Positions 1 to 5,473 of a stretch of DNA of 5,473 bases are shown here, one piece after another. Both the position numbers and the translations under genes were made by a program. The DNA is from a bacterium (GTDB taxonomy: Bacteria > Caldisericota > Caldisericia > B22-G15): positions 1-5,473 of the forward strand of contig JAAYUH010000212.1 of assembly GCA_012517755.1 (NCBI GenBank), written 5' to 3'. The notes below the pieces were generated by a model that saw only the letters and a list, made by a program, of their open reading frames with translations, ran no database searches and was not told where the DNA came from. Within the stretch, counting starts at the first letter, position 1, and each line of letters begins with the position of its first letter.

Positions 1-1475
1 TAAGTATTATTATTATAGACAATTGTTCTACTGATTCAACTATTGAAAAAGTAAAAGCTTTTATTCAAGAGTATAAAAAAATTTTTAAAGATTTTATACT
101 TATACAAAATTGTAAAAATATAGGTTTTGGAGCAGGAATTAATCAAGGTGCAAATATTAGTAATGGGGAATATTTATTTATTTTAAATCCAGATACAAAG
201 GTAAAAGAAGATAGTTTGATGATTCTTTTGGAGTATGCAATTGAGGATAAAGAATGTGGTGTTTGGGAAGCAAGACAACTTCCATATGAACATCCTAAAT
301 TTTACGATTCTTTAACTTTAGAGACTATTTGGTCAACTGGTGCTGCTTTTCTTATTATAAGAAAAGTCTTTGAAGAAATTGGTGGTTTTGATGAAGAATA
401 TTTTCTATATGCTGAGGATGTCGATTTAAGTTTTAAAGTAAGAGCAAACGGGTATTGTATAAGATATATACCAGAAGCAGTTATATGGCATTTTACTAAA
501 GACGAAATTAAGAGAAGAGAAAGATTGATTTTATATTCTATAAGAAATAATTTATATTTAAGATGGAAGTTTCTTAATTTCAAGGAAATACTCAAGGGTT
601 ATATATTTTTATTTTATTTATTAATTGCTTCTAGAACAGATACAAAATTTAAAAAGATGATTAATCATTCTATATACGAATTACATTCAAAGATGTTTTT
701 TAAAGGAATTTTATATAGATATAAAAATATTAAAAAAAAACTTCAATTTTCATCATTTATATGGAACTTTGAATATGAAAAGCATGGCAGCGAAAAATAT
801 GGTAGATGGTCTTTTGGATACAATTTACCTAATCAGGAACCAAAGATTTCTATTCTTTTATTTATTCCAAAGTTAGATGTATTAAATAATTTTCTTTTAA
901 AGGATACAATCCAATCTATATATAATCAAACTTATAAAAATTGGAATATACTCCTTTTAAGTAAAAAAGAAGTAATTCCTTATTTAAATTTATATTTAAA
1001 GGGTGATAAAAAAATAATAGAAATTTTATTACCTTCATTAAAAGATAATTTATCCTATGAAATTTTACAGGAAGCATTTGGTTATTTAGATGGAGCTTTT
1101 TTGATAATTATAGATAATAAAATAATTCTTTACAATACATATTTTGATATGCTTCTTTGTTCATTAAATAATTCTGTAGAAAGAAAAATTCTTTATTCTA
1201 TGGGTCTTTCATCAAAAATAAATTTTGTAGAAGGAAAAGGAGAAAGATATCTTTATAACTCCTTAAAAACATTAGATATACCCCCTATATTTTTAAATAA
1301 ATCTATAGATACAGATTTACTTATCTCATTTAAATCCATTCAAGATTTCCCTTTTTTATTGGACAAAAGTTCATTATCTTTAGAATCTTTTGGAATCAAA
1401 ATTCATAAAATAGATATTAATTCTATTTACAAAGTTAACTATGTTAGTTTTGAAAAAAGGGATTGTATGTTTTAA
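1..1475 (+). CDS. Family 2 glycosyltransferase with a second, degenerate GT-like domain (5' end outside window)
   Basis: The frame is open from base 3 to the TAA at 1473-1475, giving 490 visible residues. Codons before the first ATG (219) already encode GT-A fold motifs, so the true start lies left of the window and the TTG/ATG at 216/219 is internal. The visible protein begins in the nucleotide-binding strand (IIIIDNCSTDST, residues 2-13). It continues with NIGFGAGIN, the metal-site motif LNPDT (NPD at 62-64), and an acceptor/catalytic block with GGFDEEYF and AEDVD (EDVD at 138-141). This is the WbbL-like rhamnosyltransferase group (COG1216), which moves an NDP-sugar residue onto a lipid-linked glycan at the inner membrane face. 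A second GT-A-like segment begins near residue 280 (PKISILLF, then LKDTIQSIYNQTYKNW) but reads DNK (371-373) where a DxD would lie, so it is probably not catalytic. The sugar and linkage cannot be told. It is the first visible gene of a + strand operon. Confidence 0.9.
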   Translation, partial: SIIIIDNCSTDSTIEKVKAFIQEYKKIFKDFILIQNCKNIGFGAGINQGANISNGEYLFILNPDTKVKEDSLMILLEYAIEDKECGVWEARQLPYEHPKFYDSLTLETIWSTGAAFLIIRKVFEEIGGFDEEYFLYAEDVDLSFKVRANGYCIRYIPEAVIWHFTKDEIKRRERLILYSIRNNLYLRWKFLNFKEILKGYIFLFYLLIASRTDTKFKKMINHSIYELHSKMFFKGILYRYKNIKKKLQFSSFIWNFEYEKHGSEKYGRWSFGYNLPNQEPKISILLFIPKLDVLNNFLLKDTIQSIYNQTYKNWNILLLSKKEVIPYLNLYLKGDKKIIEILLPSLKDNLSYEILQEAFGYLDGAFLIIIDNKIILYNTYFDMLLCSLNNSVERKILYSMGLSSKINFVEGKGERYLYNSLKTLDIPPIFLNKSIDTDLLISFKSIQDFPFLLDKSSLSLESFGIKIHKIDINSIYKVNYVSFEKRDCMF

Positions 1476-2513
1476 ATGAAAATTTTAAATGAAGTTGAAA
1501 TTTCTGTTATTCTACCGACTTATAATAGAGCTAATTTAATATCTCGTGCTATAACTAGTGTTATAAATCAAACCTATCAGAAATTTCAACTTATCATTGT
1601 AGATGATGATTCTATAGATAATACAGAAATGATTATAAAAGAATATAATAATCCAAAAATATGTTATTTAAAACATCCATATAATATGGGTCCAGCAGAA
1701 GCAAGAAATACAGGAATTAAATATGCAAGAAGTAATTATTTAGCTTTTATAGATAGTGATGATAAATGGTTTCCAGAAAAACTGGAAAAACAATTAGAGG
1801 TTTTTTTGAAATATTCTTATAATAATTTAGGCATAGTTTACTCAGATATGATAAGAGTTGATAAAGATAATAGAGAAATATATTGGAGAAGTCCAGATTT
1901 TAAACTTGAAGTTAAAGATCTTTATAAAAAATCTTTAAACTATGAAGTTGAAAATATAGGTATTTCAACAGCAATGATAAGAAAAGAATGCTTGGAAAAA
2001 ATAGGATATTTCGATCCTAATTTAAAAAGATTAATAGATCTTGAACTTTTTATAAGACTTTCTAAGTATTTTAATTTTTATCATTTAGAGATTCCTCTAA
2101 TTTATTACTATGAAACTGAAAGTGGTGTATCTTCTTCTATAATTAACTTAATAAATGCTAGAAAATATATTTTAAATAAATATTTTGAAGATATATCCAC
2201 AGACAAGAAAATATTGAGCAATCATTATTTTCTTATAGGTTTTGCCTTATATCAGGATAATAATGTTAAAGAAAGCAAAAAATATTTAGATAAATCTATT
2301 ATTACTTATCCTTCGAATTTAAAAAATACTTTTAGATCTCTGCTTATCATTACAACAAATGGAAAATTATATAATTTTTTATCTGTTATAAAGAGGAAAA
2401 TCATTCAGTTTATATCTATAGTAAAATATGGTTTTTATATTTTAAGAAAAAAAGGCATTAAAGTATTTTTAATTAAGATATCCAAATTTTTTACAAAAAA
2501 TAAAAATTCATGA
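1476..2513 (+). CDS. Family 2 glycosyltransferase with TPR-like C-terminal part
   Basis: This is a 345-residue GT-A glycosyltransferase. The fold starts at residue 8 (EISVILPTYNRAN), so the ATG at 1476 is a natural start. Other motifs are VDDDSIDNT (42-50), NMGPAEARNTGI (70-81) and the metal-binding DSDD (93-96). In the usual ED-x-D catalytic block it reads ID-L-E (187-190): Asp188, the likely base, is kept, but the preceding Glu has become Ile. Residues ~248-281 resemble one TPR helix pair (FLIGFALYQDNNVKESKKYL), as seen after some GT2 domains; the tail is Lys/Ile-rich and basic, which suggests membrane attachment. The gene begins at the base after the upstream TAA, in the same frame. An AGGGA about 13 bases before the ATG is rather far for a ribosome site, so re-initiation after the upstream stop is likely. 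Its last four bases overlap the next gene. The substrate is unknown. Confidence 0.93.
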   Translation: MKILNEVEISVILPTYNRANLISRAITSVINQTYQKFQLIIVDDDSIDNTEMIIKEYNNPKICYLKHPYNMGPAEARNTGIKYARSNYLAFIDSDDKWFPEKLEKQLEVFLKYSYNNLGIVYSDMIRVDKDNREIYWRSPDFKLEVKDLYKKSLNYEVENIGISTAMIRKECLEKIGYFDPNLKRLIDLELFIRLSKYFNFYHLEIPLIYYYETESGVSSSIINLINARKYILNKYFEDISTDKKILSNHYFLIGFALYQDNNVKESKKYLDKSIITYPSNLKNTFRSLLIITTNGKLYNFLSVIKRKIIQFISIVKYGFYILRKKGIKVFLIKISKFFTKNKNS

Positions 2514-3493
2514 TTTCTATAATAATACCTAATCTTAATGGTGAGAAATTTTTAAAGGACTGTTTTGATTCTATTAAAAATCAAGAAATTGATGAAGAAT
2601 TTGAAATCATAATCGTTGATAATGGCTCAAAGGATAAATCAGAAGAAATAGTGAGAAATAACTATCCAGAAGTCAGGTTTATTAAACTTGATAAAAATTA
2701 TGGATTTGCAAGAGCAGTTAATATAGGAATAAAAAACTCAAAAGGTGAATATATTGTTTTACTTAATAATGATACGCTCTTGGATAAAAACTTTTTAAAG
2801 AATTTAAAGAAATCTCTTGATAATAATCCAGAAGTAGGTTTTTGTGCATCCAGAATATTGATGATGAATGACAAAAACTTAATTTATGGTGTAGGTGATA
2901 TTTATAAAAACAATGGAACTGCAGAACTTAGAGGATATGGAAAACCCAAAAATTTATATAAGAAAAAGGAGTTTGTTTTTGGTGCTTGTGCTGCTGCTTC
3001 AATTTATAGAAAGGAATTATTTGAAAAAATTGGCTTATTTGATGAAGATTTTTTTGCTTATTATGAAGATGTGGATTTAGATTGGAGATCTCAACTTTTT
3101 GGTTTTAAATGTTTATATGTACCTGAAGCAATTGTTTACCATTATGGAAGTTCAACATTTGGAAATTTTAGTGATTTTAAAATTTACTATGGAACAAGAA
3201 ATATACTCCTCGTTCTATTTAAAGATGTTCCAGATTTTTTTATCAAAAAATATTTTTTAAACATTCTATTCATTCAAATAGGTCGTTTAATATTTTTTAC
3301 TTTAAAGGGAAAGTTTTTTCCAACAATAAGAGGTATAATGGATGCTTTTAAAATGAGAAATTTAATGAAAGAAAAGAGAAAGGAAATATATAAAAATATA
3401 AAAGTTAGTAATGAGTATATCGAATCTCTTATAACAAAAATCACTTTTAAAGATTATTTTAAAAAATTTAAATTAAAATTAAAAGAAAAATGA
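2510..3493 (+). CDS. WbbL-like family 2 glycosyltransferase (COG1216)
   Basis: This 327-residue protein is a complete COG1216-type transferase. Motifs in order are ISIIIPNLNG (2-11), IIVDNGSKD (34-42), NYGFARAVNIGI (63-74), LLNNDT (metal site NND, 86-88), FGACAAASIYRKE (157-169), LFDEDFF (176-182) and the catalytic EDVD (186-189), followed by PEAIVYHYG and a GTRN motif (228-231). All key acidic residues are present, so it is probably active. A hydrophobic stretch at ~248-265 and a strongly basic C-terminus suggest association with the inner membrane, where it would add a sugar (rhamnose-like in characterised relatives, not provable here) to an undecaprenyl-linked acceptor. The ATG sits in an ATGA overlap with the previous stop and has no clear Shine-Dalgarno sequence, pointing to coupled translation. 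The length is normal for the family. Confidence 0.94.
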   Translation: MISIIIPNLNGEKFLKDCFDSIKNQEIDEEFEIIIVDNGSKDKSEEIVRNNYPEVRFIKLDKNYGFARAVNIGIKNSKGEYIVLLNNDTLLDKNFLKNLKKSLDNNPEVGFCASRILMMNDKNLIYGVGDIYKNNGTAELRGYGKPKNLYKKKEFVFGACAAASIYRKELFEKIGLFDEDFFAYYEDVDLDWRSQLFGFKCLYVPEAIVYHYGSSTFGNFSDFKIYYGTRNILLVLFKDVPDFFIKKYFLNILFIQIGRLIFFTLKGKFFPTIRGIMDAFKMRNLMKEKRKEIYKNIKVSNEYIESLITKITFKDYFKKFKLKLKEK

Positions 3494-4344
3494 ATATTTT
3501 AAAAGATATTTCAATAATTTTTATAAATTACAATTCAAAAGAGGTATTAAAAAGATCCATAATAAGTATTAAGAAATTTTATGATGAAGAATTGGGAATA
3601 ATAATTTTTAATAATTCAAAAAAAGAAGATTTAAACGAACTTAAAGATATATATAAAAATATCAAAATTATTGTATCAGATAAGAATGTTGGTTTCACAA
3701 AAGGGTGTAATATCGGAGTTAAAAATGCAAACGGAAAATATGTTCTATTGTTAAACCCTGATGTCATATTTATAAATGATTTTTTAAAAGATGGGGTAGA
3801 ATTTCTTGAAAATAATAGAGATGTTTCAGCAGTTGGATTTAAAATACTAAACCCTGATAAATCAATTCAAAAAGAATCTTTGAGAAATACACCTACACCG
3901 CTTAATACCTTATTAAGATTTTTAGGTCTTGATAAATTCATAAAATTATCAAAACCTTATTACGATGAAAATTATGAAAAAGTTCATGAAGCAGAAATAT
4001 TATCAGGGGCATGTATGCTTATTAAAAAAGAAGCCTTTTTGGATATAGGTGGTTTTGATGAATCCTTCTTTTTATATGGTGATGATATAGATTTATGTAT
4101 TAGATTAAGAAAAAATGGTTATAAATTGTATTATTTACCAATTGAAAGTGTTATTCATTATAAAGGTGGCAGTTTAAATAAATTTTCTTTAAAAAGAGTA
4201 TATTTATCGCATAGAGCAATGTTTTTATTCATAAAAAAATATTATTCTAAAAATCCTTTGTTTTTCTTTATTCTTTCATTAGGTGTATTTATAAGATTTT
4301 TAATTTTCGTATTCATATCTTTAATAACATATATATTTATGTGA
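3490..4344 (+). CDS. WbbL-like family 2 glycosyltransferase with C-terminal membrane segment
   Basis: This 284-residue COG1216-type transferase is the last intact gene of the + strand run. Visible motifs are ISIIFINYNS (7-16), NVGFTKGCNIGV (66-77), LLLNPDV (NPD 89-91), ILSGACMLIKKE (170-181), GGFDESFF (187-194) and the catalytic block GDDID (197-201). The second strand reads IIIFNNSK: the Asp that usually precedes NxS and helps bind the nucleotide is Phe40, which is unusual, though the metal-site and catalytic acidic residues remain. Residues 255-284 are almost wholly hydrophobic and end at the stop, which suggests a membrane segment or re-entrant helix holding the enzyme at the inner membrane. 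The start overlaps the previous stop in ATGA. No convincing terminator follows: a run of T at 4370-4378 lacks a hairpin and belongs to the hepT remnant read on the other strand. Confidence 0.92.
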   Translation: MNILKDISIIFINYNSKEVLKRSIISIKKFYDEELGIIIFNNSKKEDLNELKDIYKNIKIIVSDKNVGFTKGCNIGVKNANGKYVLLLNPDVIFINDFLKDGVEFLENNRDVSAVGFKILNPDKSIQKESLRNTPTPLNTLLRFLGLDKFIKLSKPYYDENYEKVHEAEILSGACMLIKKEAFLDIGGFDESFFLYGDDIDLCIRLRKNGYKLYYLPIESVIHYKGGSLNKFSLKRVYLSHRAMFLFIKKYYSKNPLFFFILSLGVFIRFLIFVFISLITYIFM

Positions 4345-4364
4345 TTAATTCTCTCTTATCTTAT

Positions 4365-4457
4365 TTATATTTTTTTTTCAATTACTTGTTTTAAATCATG
4401 CAAATGTTCATGAATTGTCTTCCAAATTATATCTAATTTTATCCTGAAGTTACTTTT
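4365..4457 (-). pseudogene. C-terminal remnant of a HepT (HEPN/DUF86) toxin gene
   Basis: On the - strand, the frame ending at the TAA (4365-4367) encodes KLDIIWKTIHEHLHDLKQVI followed by EKKI and stop. I recognise this from family knowledge as the last helix of DUF86/HepT proteins (compare the usual pattern D-L-D-I-V-W-x-T-I-x-x-D-L-P-x-L-K). The residues before it (NFRI) may be a changed form of the Y-F-G-I that follows the family's R-x4-H-x-Y motif. A stop at 4458-4460 closes the frame, so there is no room for the N-terminal ~80-100 residues or the catalytic motif. Its sequence differs clearly from the hepT tail at 4676, so the two are separate alleles, not a recent duplication. It converges on the stop of the glycosyltransferase at 4344. 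Confidence 0.68.
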
Positions 4458-4498
4458 TTAATTATCATAAATAAAATGTATAAATCAAGTAGTGGTGA
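4439..4498 (-). pseudogene. C-terminal remnant of a polyprenyl glycosylphosphotransferase gene
   Basis: The - strand frame reads SPLLDLYILFMIIKKV, then TSG and stop (4439-4441). The gene at the right edge ends with SPLLDLYIIFITIKK in the same order, and the two DNAs agree at about 40 of 48 bases from 4498 leftward. Protein similarity stops sharply at 4498: the intact copy has a conserved Trp before SPLL and this one does not, and the sequence beyond is a glycosyltransferase tail on the other strand. Only about 16 codons are left, so there is no function. The last three residues may come from the adjoining hepT remnant, with which it overlaps in another frame, so the exact join on that side (roughly 4442-4460) is uncertain. 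Confidence 0.7.
4475..4498. repeat. Direct repeat, left copy (glycosylphosphotransferase 3' end)
   Basis: These 24 bases match 5274-5297 at 23 positions, the one difference being T at 4490 against A at 5289. On the - strand both copies encode SPLLDLYI in the same frame, so this is shared coding sequence, not a mobile-element end. The match weakens leftward and stops dead at 4498, which marks a recombination join. Confidence 0.85.
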
Positions 4499-4683
4499 AT
4501 CTAATAAAAGAAGATTTTGTAAATTTCTATAAAACAAAAGAGGAAACTTTATCAATAATAGAAAATATTTTTGAAAATCCTCCTTTTTATAAAAATAGAA
4601 TAGAAACTGGATATAAATTGATTAAAGAAGTTTATAACTGGAAAAATTTATCAGATATTTATCCCTCAATTTTAACTAAATAA
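4499..4683 (+). pseudogene. C-terminal remnant of a GT4-type glycosyltransferase
   Basis: The + strand frame ending at the TAA (4681-4683) encodes about 61 residues with the pattern that closes GT4 (GT-B fold) glycosyltransferases: TKEETLSIIENIFENP, then RIETGYKLIKEVYNW and LSDIYPSIL. Relatives show the same order: a helix over 'leu-x-x-NP', then G-x-x-x-(V/I)-x-E-x-Y-x-W and a final helix. The GT-B nucleotide-sugar site (E-x7-E) and the whole N-terminal domain are absent. A frame could start at GTG 4492, but that codon lies inside the glycosylphosphotransferase remnant, has no Shine-Dalgarno sequence and is preceded by an in-frame TAA at 4468-4470, so I do not call a gene. The stop overlaps the convergent hepT stop by eight bases, which may preserve an original arrangement. 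Confidence 0.68.
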
Positions 4684-4835
4684 TGTCTTCTTCAAGGTTT
4701 TTATATAATATAGTAAATTTATCTTTTAAAAATGGAATATCATCTTTCACTGTTTTCCAAATCTTTTACAAAAGTTTCAATATCCTCTATGGCAGTAATT
4801 ACATCTTCAATATAATCAAGAACCTCTCTTTTCAT
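4676..4835 (-). pseudogene. hepT: hepT (HEPN/DUF86 toxin) with internal deletion and frameshift
   Basis: The ATG (4833-4835) overlaps the mntA stop in ATGA, the normal layout for this pair. The first 25 codons read like a HepT N-terminus (MKREVLDYIEDVITAIEDIE, then TFVKD), but the frame stops at 4740-4742 after 31 residues. In another frame, from about 4762 to the TAG at 4676-4678, the sequence encodes IWKTVKDDIPFLKDKF and ends with YKNLEEDII, a typical HepT C-terminal helix. The start and end of one gene are therefore joined inside about 4745-4770, with the middle lost. HepT proteins usually have about 110-145 residues, so some 70-90 are missing, including the R-x4-H-x-Y RNase motif, which is also the site its partner modifies. 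The product cannot be an active toxin. The short stretch around GATTTGG may have been the deletion microhomology. Confidence 0.78.
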
Positions 4836-5155
4836 ATTTTTATTAATTCATTCAAAATATGTTTTCCAATTCTTCGTTTTAAGGTATCCTTTATTACAAG
4901 GTCTACTTTGATTCCCAATTTTTTACTTAAATAATTTTCTATTTCAATAAACTTTAAAAGTGAAATTGGTTCTTCAATTTCTACAAGAATATCAATATCA
5001 CTATCTTTATTCTCTTCACCTCTAATATAGGAACCAAAAATTCCAATAATTTTTAAACCGTAAATTTTGTATAAAACATTTTTTTCTTTTATGAGAGATT
5101 TCTTTATATCATCTAATTTTTTTATCTGATTTTTTCTAATCTTACTTAAATTCAT
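4832..5155 (-). CDS. mntA: MntA-type minimal nucleotidyltransferase (antitoxin of MNT/HEPN pair)
   Basis: This intact 107-residue protein has the full minimal nucleotidyltransferase signature GSx10DxD: Gly41-Ser42 in GIFGSYIRGEE and Asp53/Asp55 in SDIDILVE, with a third carboxylate at Asp85 (KVDLVIKD). The first 30 residues are a Lys-rich helix, as is common in the family. In characterised pairs, MntA transfers AMP from ATP to a Tyr near the HEPN active site of HepT and so silences a ribonuclease toxin. Here the downstream hepT, starting in an ATGA overlap, is broken, so the antitoxin has no functional partner in this window. Its own frame shows no damage, which suggests recent toxin loss, another role, or a HepT encoded elsewhere. 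A good ribosome site (GAGGA, seven bases before the ATG) supports the chosen start. The upstream neighbour is a glycosylphosphotransferase, 85 bases away. Confidence 0.9.
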   Translation of the reverse strand: MNLSKIRKNQIKKLDDIKKSLIKEKNVLYKIYGLKIIGIFGSYIRGEENKDSDIDILVEIEEPISLLKFIEIENYLSKKLGIKVDLVIKDTLKRRIGKHILNELIKI

Positions 5156-5162
5156 TTTTTAA

Positions 5163-5167
5163 TCCTC
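5163..5167 (-). promoter_or_regulatory. Ribosome binding site of mntA
   Basis: On the - strand GAGGA lies seven bases upstream of the ATG at 5155. It is the only clear Shine-Dalgarno sequence in the window and fixes the mntA start. The + strand glycosyltransferases lack comparable sites and seem to rely on coupling. Confidence 0.75.
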
Positions 5168-5173
5168 ATAATT

Positions 5174-5202
5174 ATTTTATCAAAATAAAAGGTATTCTTC
5201 AA
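5174..5202 (-). promoter_or_regulatory. Possible sigma-70-type promoter for mntA-hepT
   Basis: Read on the - strand, TTGAAG (5202-5197) and TAAAAT (5179-5174) are 17 bases apart, and TG sits one base before the -10, giving an extended -10 form. It lies in the 85-base gap between the glycosylphosphotransferase stop and mntA. Against it, the expected start point would fall at or inside the mntA ribosome site, and such AT-rich matches arise easily by chance here. The pair could instead be read through from the upstream gene. Confidence 0.28.
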
Positions 5203-5240
5203 CTTAATTTAGGTTTTTTAAAATTTCTTTTTACAGAAAT

Positions 5241-5473
5241 TCAAAAAAATATTTTCTTTATTGTTATAAAGATAATGTATAAATCAAGAAGTGGTGACCA
5301 GGTTGAAATATAAATCAAATCATATTTAATTTTTTCTTCTGGAGTTGTGTCATATTTTCCTACTATTTGTGCAAGTCCAGTGATTCCTGGTTTTAATCTC
5401 ACTCTGTAAATAAAGTGAGGAATTTTTTTCTCAATCTCTTCAAAAAATTCAGGCCTTTCTGGTCTTGGTCCAA
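5241..5473 (-). CDS. Polyprenyl glycosylphosphotransferase, C-terminal part (5' end outside window)
   Basis: The - strand frame is open from the right edge to the TGA at 5241-5243, giving 76 residues. It shows the C-terminal hallmarks of the bacterial sugar transferase family (PF02397, WbaP/WcaJ/PglC-like): GPRPERPEFFEEIEKKIP, then RVRLKPGITGLAQIVGKYD, then EEKIKYDLIYI and STWSPLLDLYI. These membrane enzymes transfer a sugar-1-phosphate from an NDP-sugar to undecaprenyl phosphate, the first step in building a lipid-linked glycan; the glycosyltransferases at the left would act later. The catalytic Asp-Glu pair and membrane anchor of the family lie upstream, outside the window. The tail ends early, at IKKIFF, without the GKGAY-like end often seen. 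It converges on the glycosyltransferase operon and lies upstream of mntA. A fragment of a second copy of its 3' end lies at 4439-4498. Confidence 0.9.
   Translation of the reverse strand, partial: GPRPERPEFFEEIEKKIPHFIYRVRLKPGITGLAQIVGKYDTTPEEKIKYDLIYISTWSPLLDLYIIFITIKKIFF
5274..5297. repeat. Direct repeat, right copy (inside glycosylphosphotransferase gene)
   Basis: Partner of the copy at 4475-4498, 799 bases away and in the same orientation. It lies in frame within the glycosylphosphotransferase gene at the right edge. Homologous exchange between the two copies would remove the GT4 remnant, hepT and mntA. Confidence 0.85.

Noticed and set aside
302..595. - strand open frame of 97 codons
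   Set aside because: It is antisense to the well-supported catalytic domain of the first glycosyltransferase and shows no family features.
2895..3080. + strand open frame of 61 codons
   Set aside because: It lies out of frame inside the third glycosyltransferase, with low-complexity hydrophobic content and no independent start signal.
3579..3767. - strand open frame of 62 codons
   Set aside because: It is antisense to the N-terminal domain of the fourth glycosyltransferase, with no motif or ribosome site.
4345..4380. T-rich tract after the glycosyltransferase operon as a terminator
   Set aside because: I find no stable stem before the T run at 4370-4378. The run is explained by the lysine codons of the hepT remnant on the other strand.
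4683..4934. + strand open frame of 83 codons
   Set aside because: It is antisense to hepT and the end of mntA, both recognisable by protein motifs on the other strand.
5222..5241. Seven-base inverted repeat (AATTTCT / AGAAATT, six-base loop) next to the glycosylphosphotransferase stop
   Set aside because: The stem is almost entirely A-T and is not followed by a T run on either strand, so it is too weak to call a terminator.
4475..5297. The 24-base direct repeat as an insertion-sequence end, att site or CRISPR repeat
   Set aside because: Both copies encode the same residues in the same frame of a known protein family. There is no inverted partner, transposase, integrase or regular spacing.
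5281..5340. Apparent frameshift in the glycosylphosphotransferase near its EEKIKYDL motif
   Set aside because: Recounting the A run on the - strand (six A after the second GAA's G) gives one continuous frame through to the TGA at 5241-5243. The gene is intact in the window.

Overview
This window is very AT-rich (roughly a quarter G+C by eye), with codons ending mostly in A or T, AGA as the usual arginine codon and frequent ATA isoleucine. It is a bacterial cell-surface polysaccharide locus: several family 2 glycosyltransferases lie near a polyprenyl glycosylphosphotransferase, an enzyme type that starts bacterial lipid-linked glycans. The composition together with an MNT/HEPN nucleotidyltransferase gene fits low-GC, often thermophilic, anaerobic bacteria. 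That placement is an inference, and I cannot name a genus.

Layout. Positions 1-4344 (+ strand) hold a tight run of four glycosyltransferase genes. The first enters from the left edge and carries a second, degenerate glycosyltransferase-like domain. The second starts at the base after the first gene's stop codon, in the same frame. The third and fourth each start inside an ATGA overlap. They probably form one translationally coupled operon that adds successive sugars to a lipid-linked glycan.

Positions 4345-4831 contain no intact gene but are not empty. They hold pieces of four broken genes: a HepT (HEPN/DUF86) tail on the - strand (4365-4457), a glycosylphosphotransferase tail on the - strand (4439-4498), the last ~61 codons of a GT4-type glycosyltransferase on the + strand (4499-4683), and a second hepT with an internal deletion on the - strand (4676-4835).

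Positions 4832-5473 (- strand) hold an intact MntA-type nucleotidyltransferase gene, the usual partner of HepT. Upstream of it is the C-terminal 76 codons of a glycosylphosphotransferase whose 5' part lies beyond the right edge.

Reading the pieces together, the same convergent order (glycosyltransferase -> <- hepT <- mntA <- glycosylphosphotransferase) appears twice. The left copy has collapsed to tails and the right copy has lost only its toxin. The two are joined abruptly at 4498/4499. This looks like the scar of gene shuffling at the edge of a polysaccharide cluster.
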